Part shown: positions 22,349-22,479 of the stretch, one piece after another
Layout: each line of letters starts with the position of its first letter
Numbering within the stretch: the first letter of the stretch is position 1
DNA from: an uncultured Terriglobus sp.
GTDB taxonomy: Bacteria; Acidobacteriota; Terriglobia; Terriglobales; Acidobacteriaceae
Assembly (NCBI GenBank): GCA_937871605.1
Contig: CALMRM010000233.1
Coordinates: forward strand, 1 to 22,479
Direction: 5' to 3'
Length of the DNA stretch: 22,479 nt
Translations under genes and position numbers: made by a program
The notes under the pieces: generated by a model
Told to the model about the DNA's origin: nothing
What the model saw: the letters and a program-made list of their open reading frames with translations, nothing else
Databases searched by the model: none

Positions 22349-22479
22349 ATGACGACTAGCGACACCGTTGACTTTGAAGCAGTGGACCAGGATGGCACCG
22401 CGGTACGTCTGTCGCAGTTCCGCGGCAGTCCTGTGGTGCTGTTCTTTTACCCGCGGGCCGATACACCCGGTTGCACCAC
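22349..22479 (+). CDS. Peroxiredoxin, Bcp type (3' truncated by window)
   Basis: The first 43 codons of a thioredoxin-fold peroxidase that reduces hydroperoxides. After VDFEAVDQDGTAVRLSQFRG comes VVLFFYPRADTPGCTT, the Bcp/PrxQ hallmark, with the peroxidatic cysteine in TPGCT. The rest, including any resolving cysteine, is beyond the window. It lies 29 bases after the M1 peptidase stop, so cotranscription is possible. The ATG at 22349 gives the usual short N-terminus. Confidence 0.9.
   Translation, partial: MTTSDTVDFEAVDQDGTAVRLSQFRGSPVVLFFYPRADTPGCT

Overview
The window reads as high-GC bacterial chromosome, most likely from an acidobacterium of the Terriglobus/Granulicella/Edaphobacter type (family Acidobacteriaceae). 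This rests on the wording of the MraY, MurF and GyrB proteins, on intergenic repeats beginning CGTCATCCTGAGCG-AGCGAAGGATC that I recall as frequent in such genomes, and on a PEP-CTERM surface protein. The assignment is recognition from memory, not a search. Nearly all the DNA is explained by ordinary chromosomal genes; I see no phage, transposase, CRISPR array, tRNA or rRNA.

Layout. Bases 1-3224 (+) carry cell-wall genes: the 3' end of murE, murF (4-base ATGA overlap with murE) and, after a repeat-filled spacer, mraY. The usual following genes (murD, ftsW, murG) are not there. Instead comes a frataxin-like cyaY gene (+), then a convergent minus-strand unit of citrate synthase followed by pgeF. 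thiO (-) lies upstream and is divergent from a coiled-coil membrane protein of unknown role and an MHS-type MFS transporter (both +).

Bases 9400-15900 look like accessory metabolism: an SDR oxidoreductase (-) divergent from a TetR-type regulator (+) with palindromes between them; a decayed remnant of an amidase C-terminus; a DUF1772-like membrane protein; a full-length exported amidase (all -); a divergent secreted GH18 glycosidase (+); and a PEP-CTERM protein (-) with a clear intrinsic terminator.

Bases 16195-22479 return to housekeeping: gyrB (-), divergent from a small translationally coupled pair (a possible winged-helix protein and a small membrane protein), then rpmI and rplT (ribosomal proteins L35 and L20), a strong terminator, an exported M1-family metallopeptidase and the start of a Bcp-type peroxiredoxin (all +).

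The points most worth a second look are: a 207-base spacer between rpmI and rplT that can fold into mutually exclusive hairpins and may mask the rplT ribosome binding site; repeat DNA translated in frame inside murF; the amidase remnant, a degraded copy of the neighbouring gene; and the uncharacterised two-gene unit next to gyrB. None amounts to a convincing new defence or mobile system.
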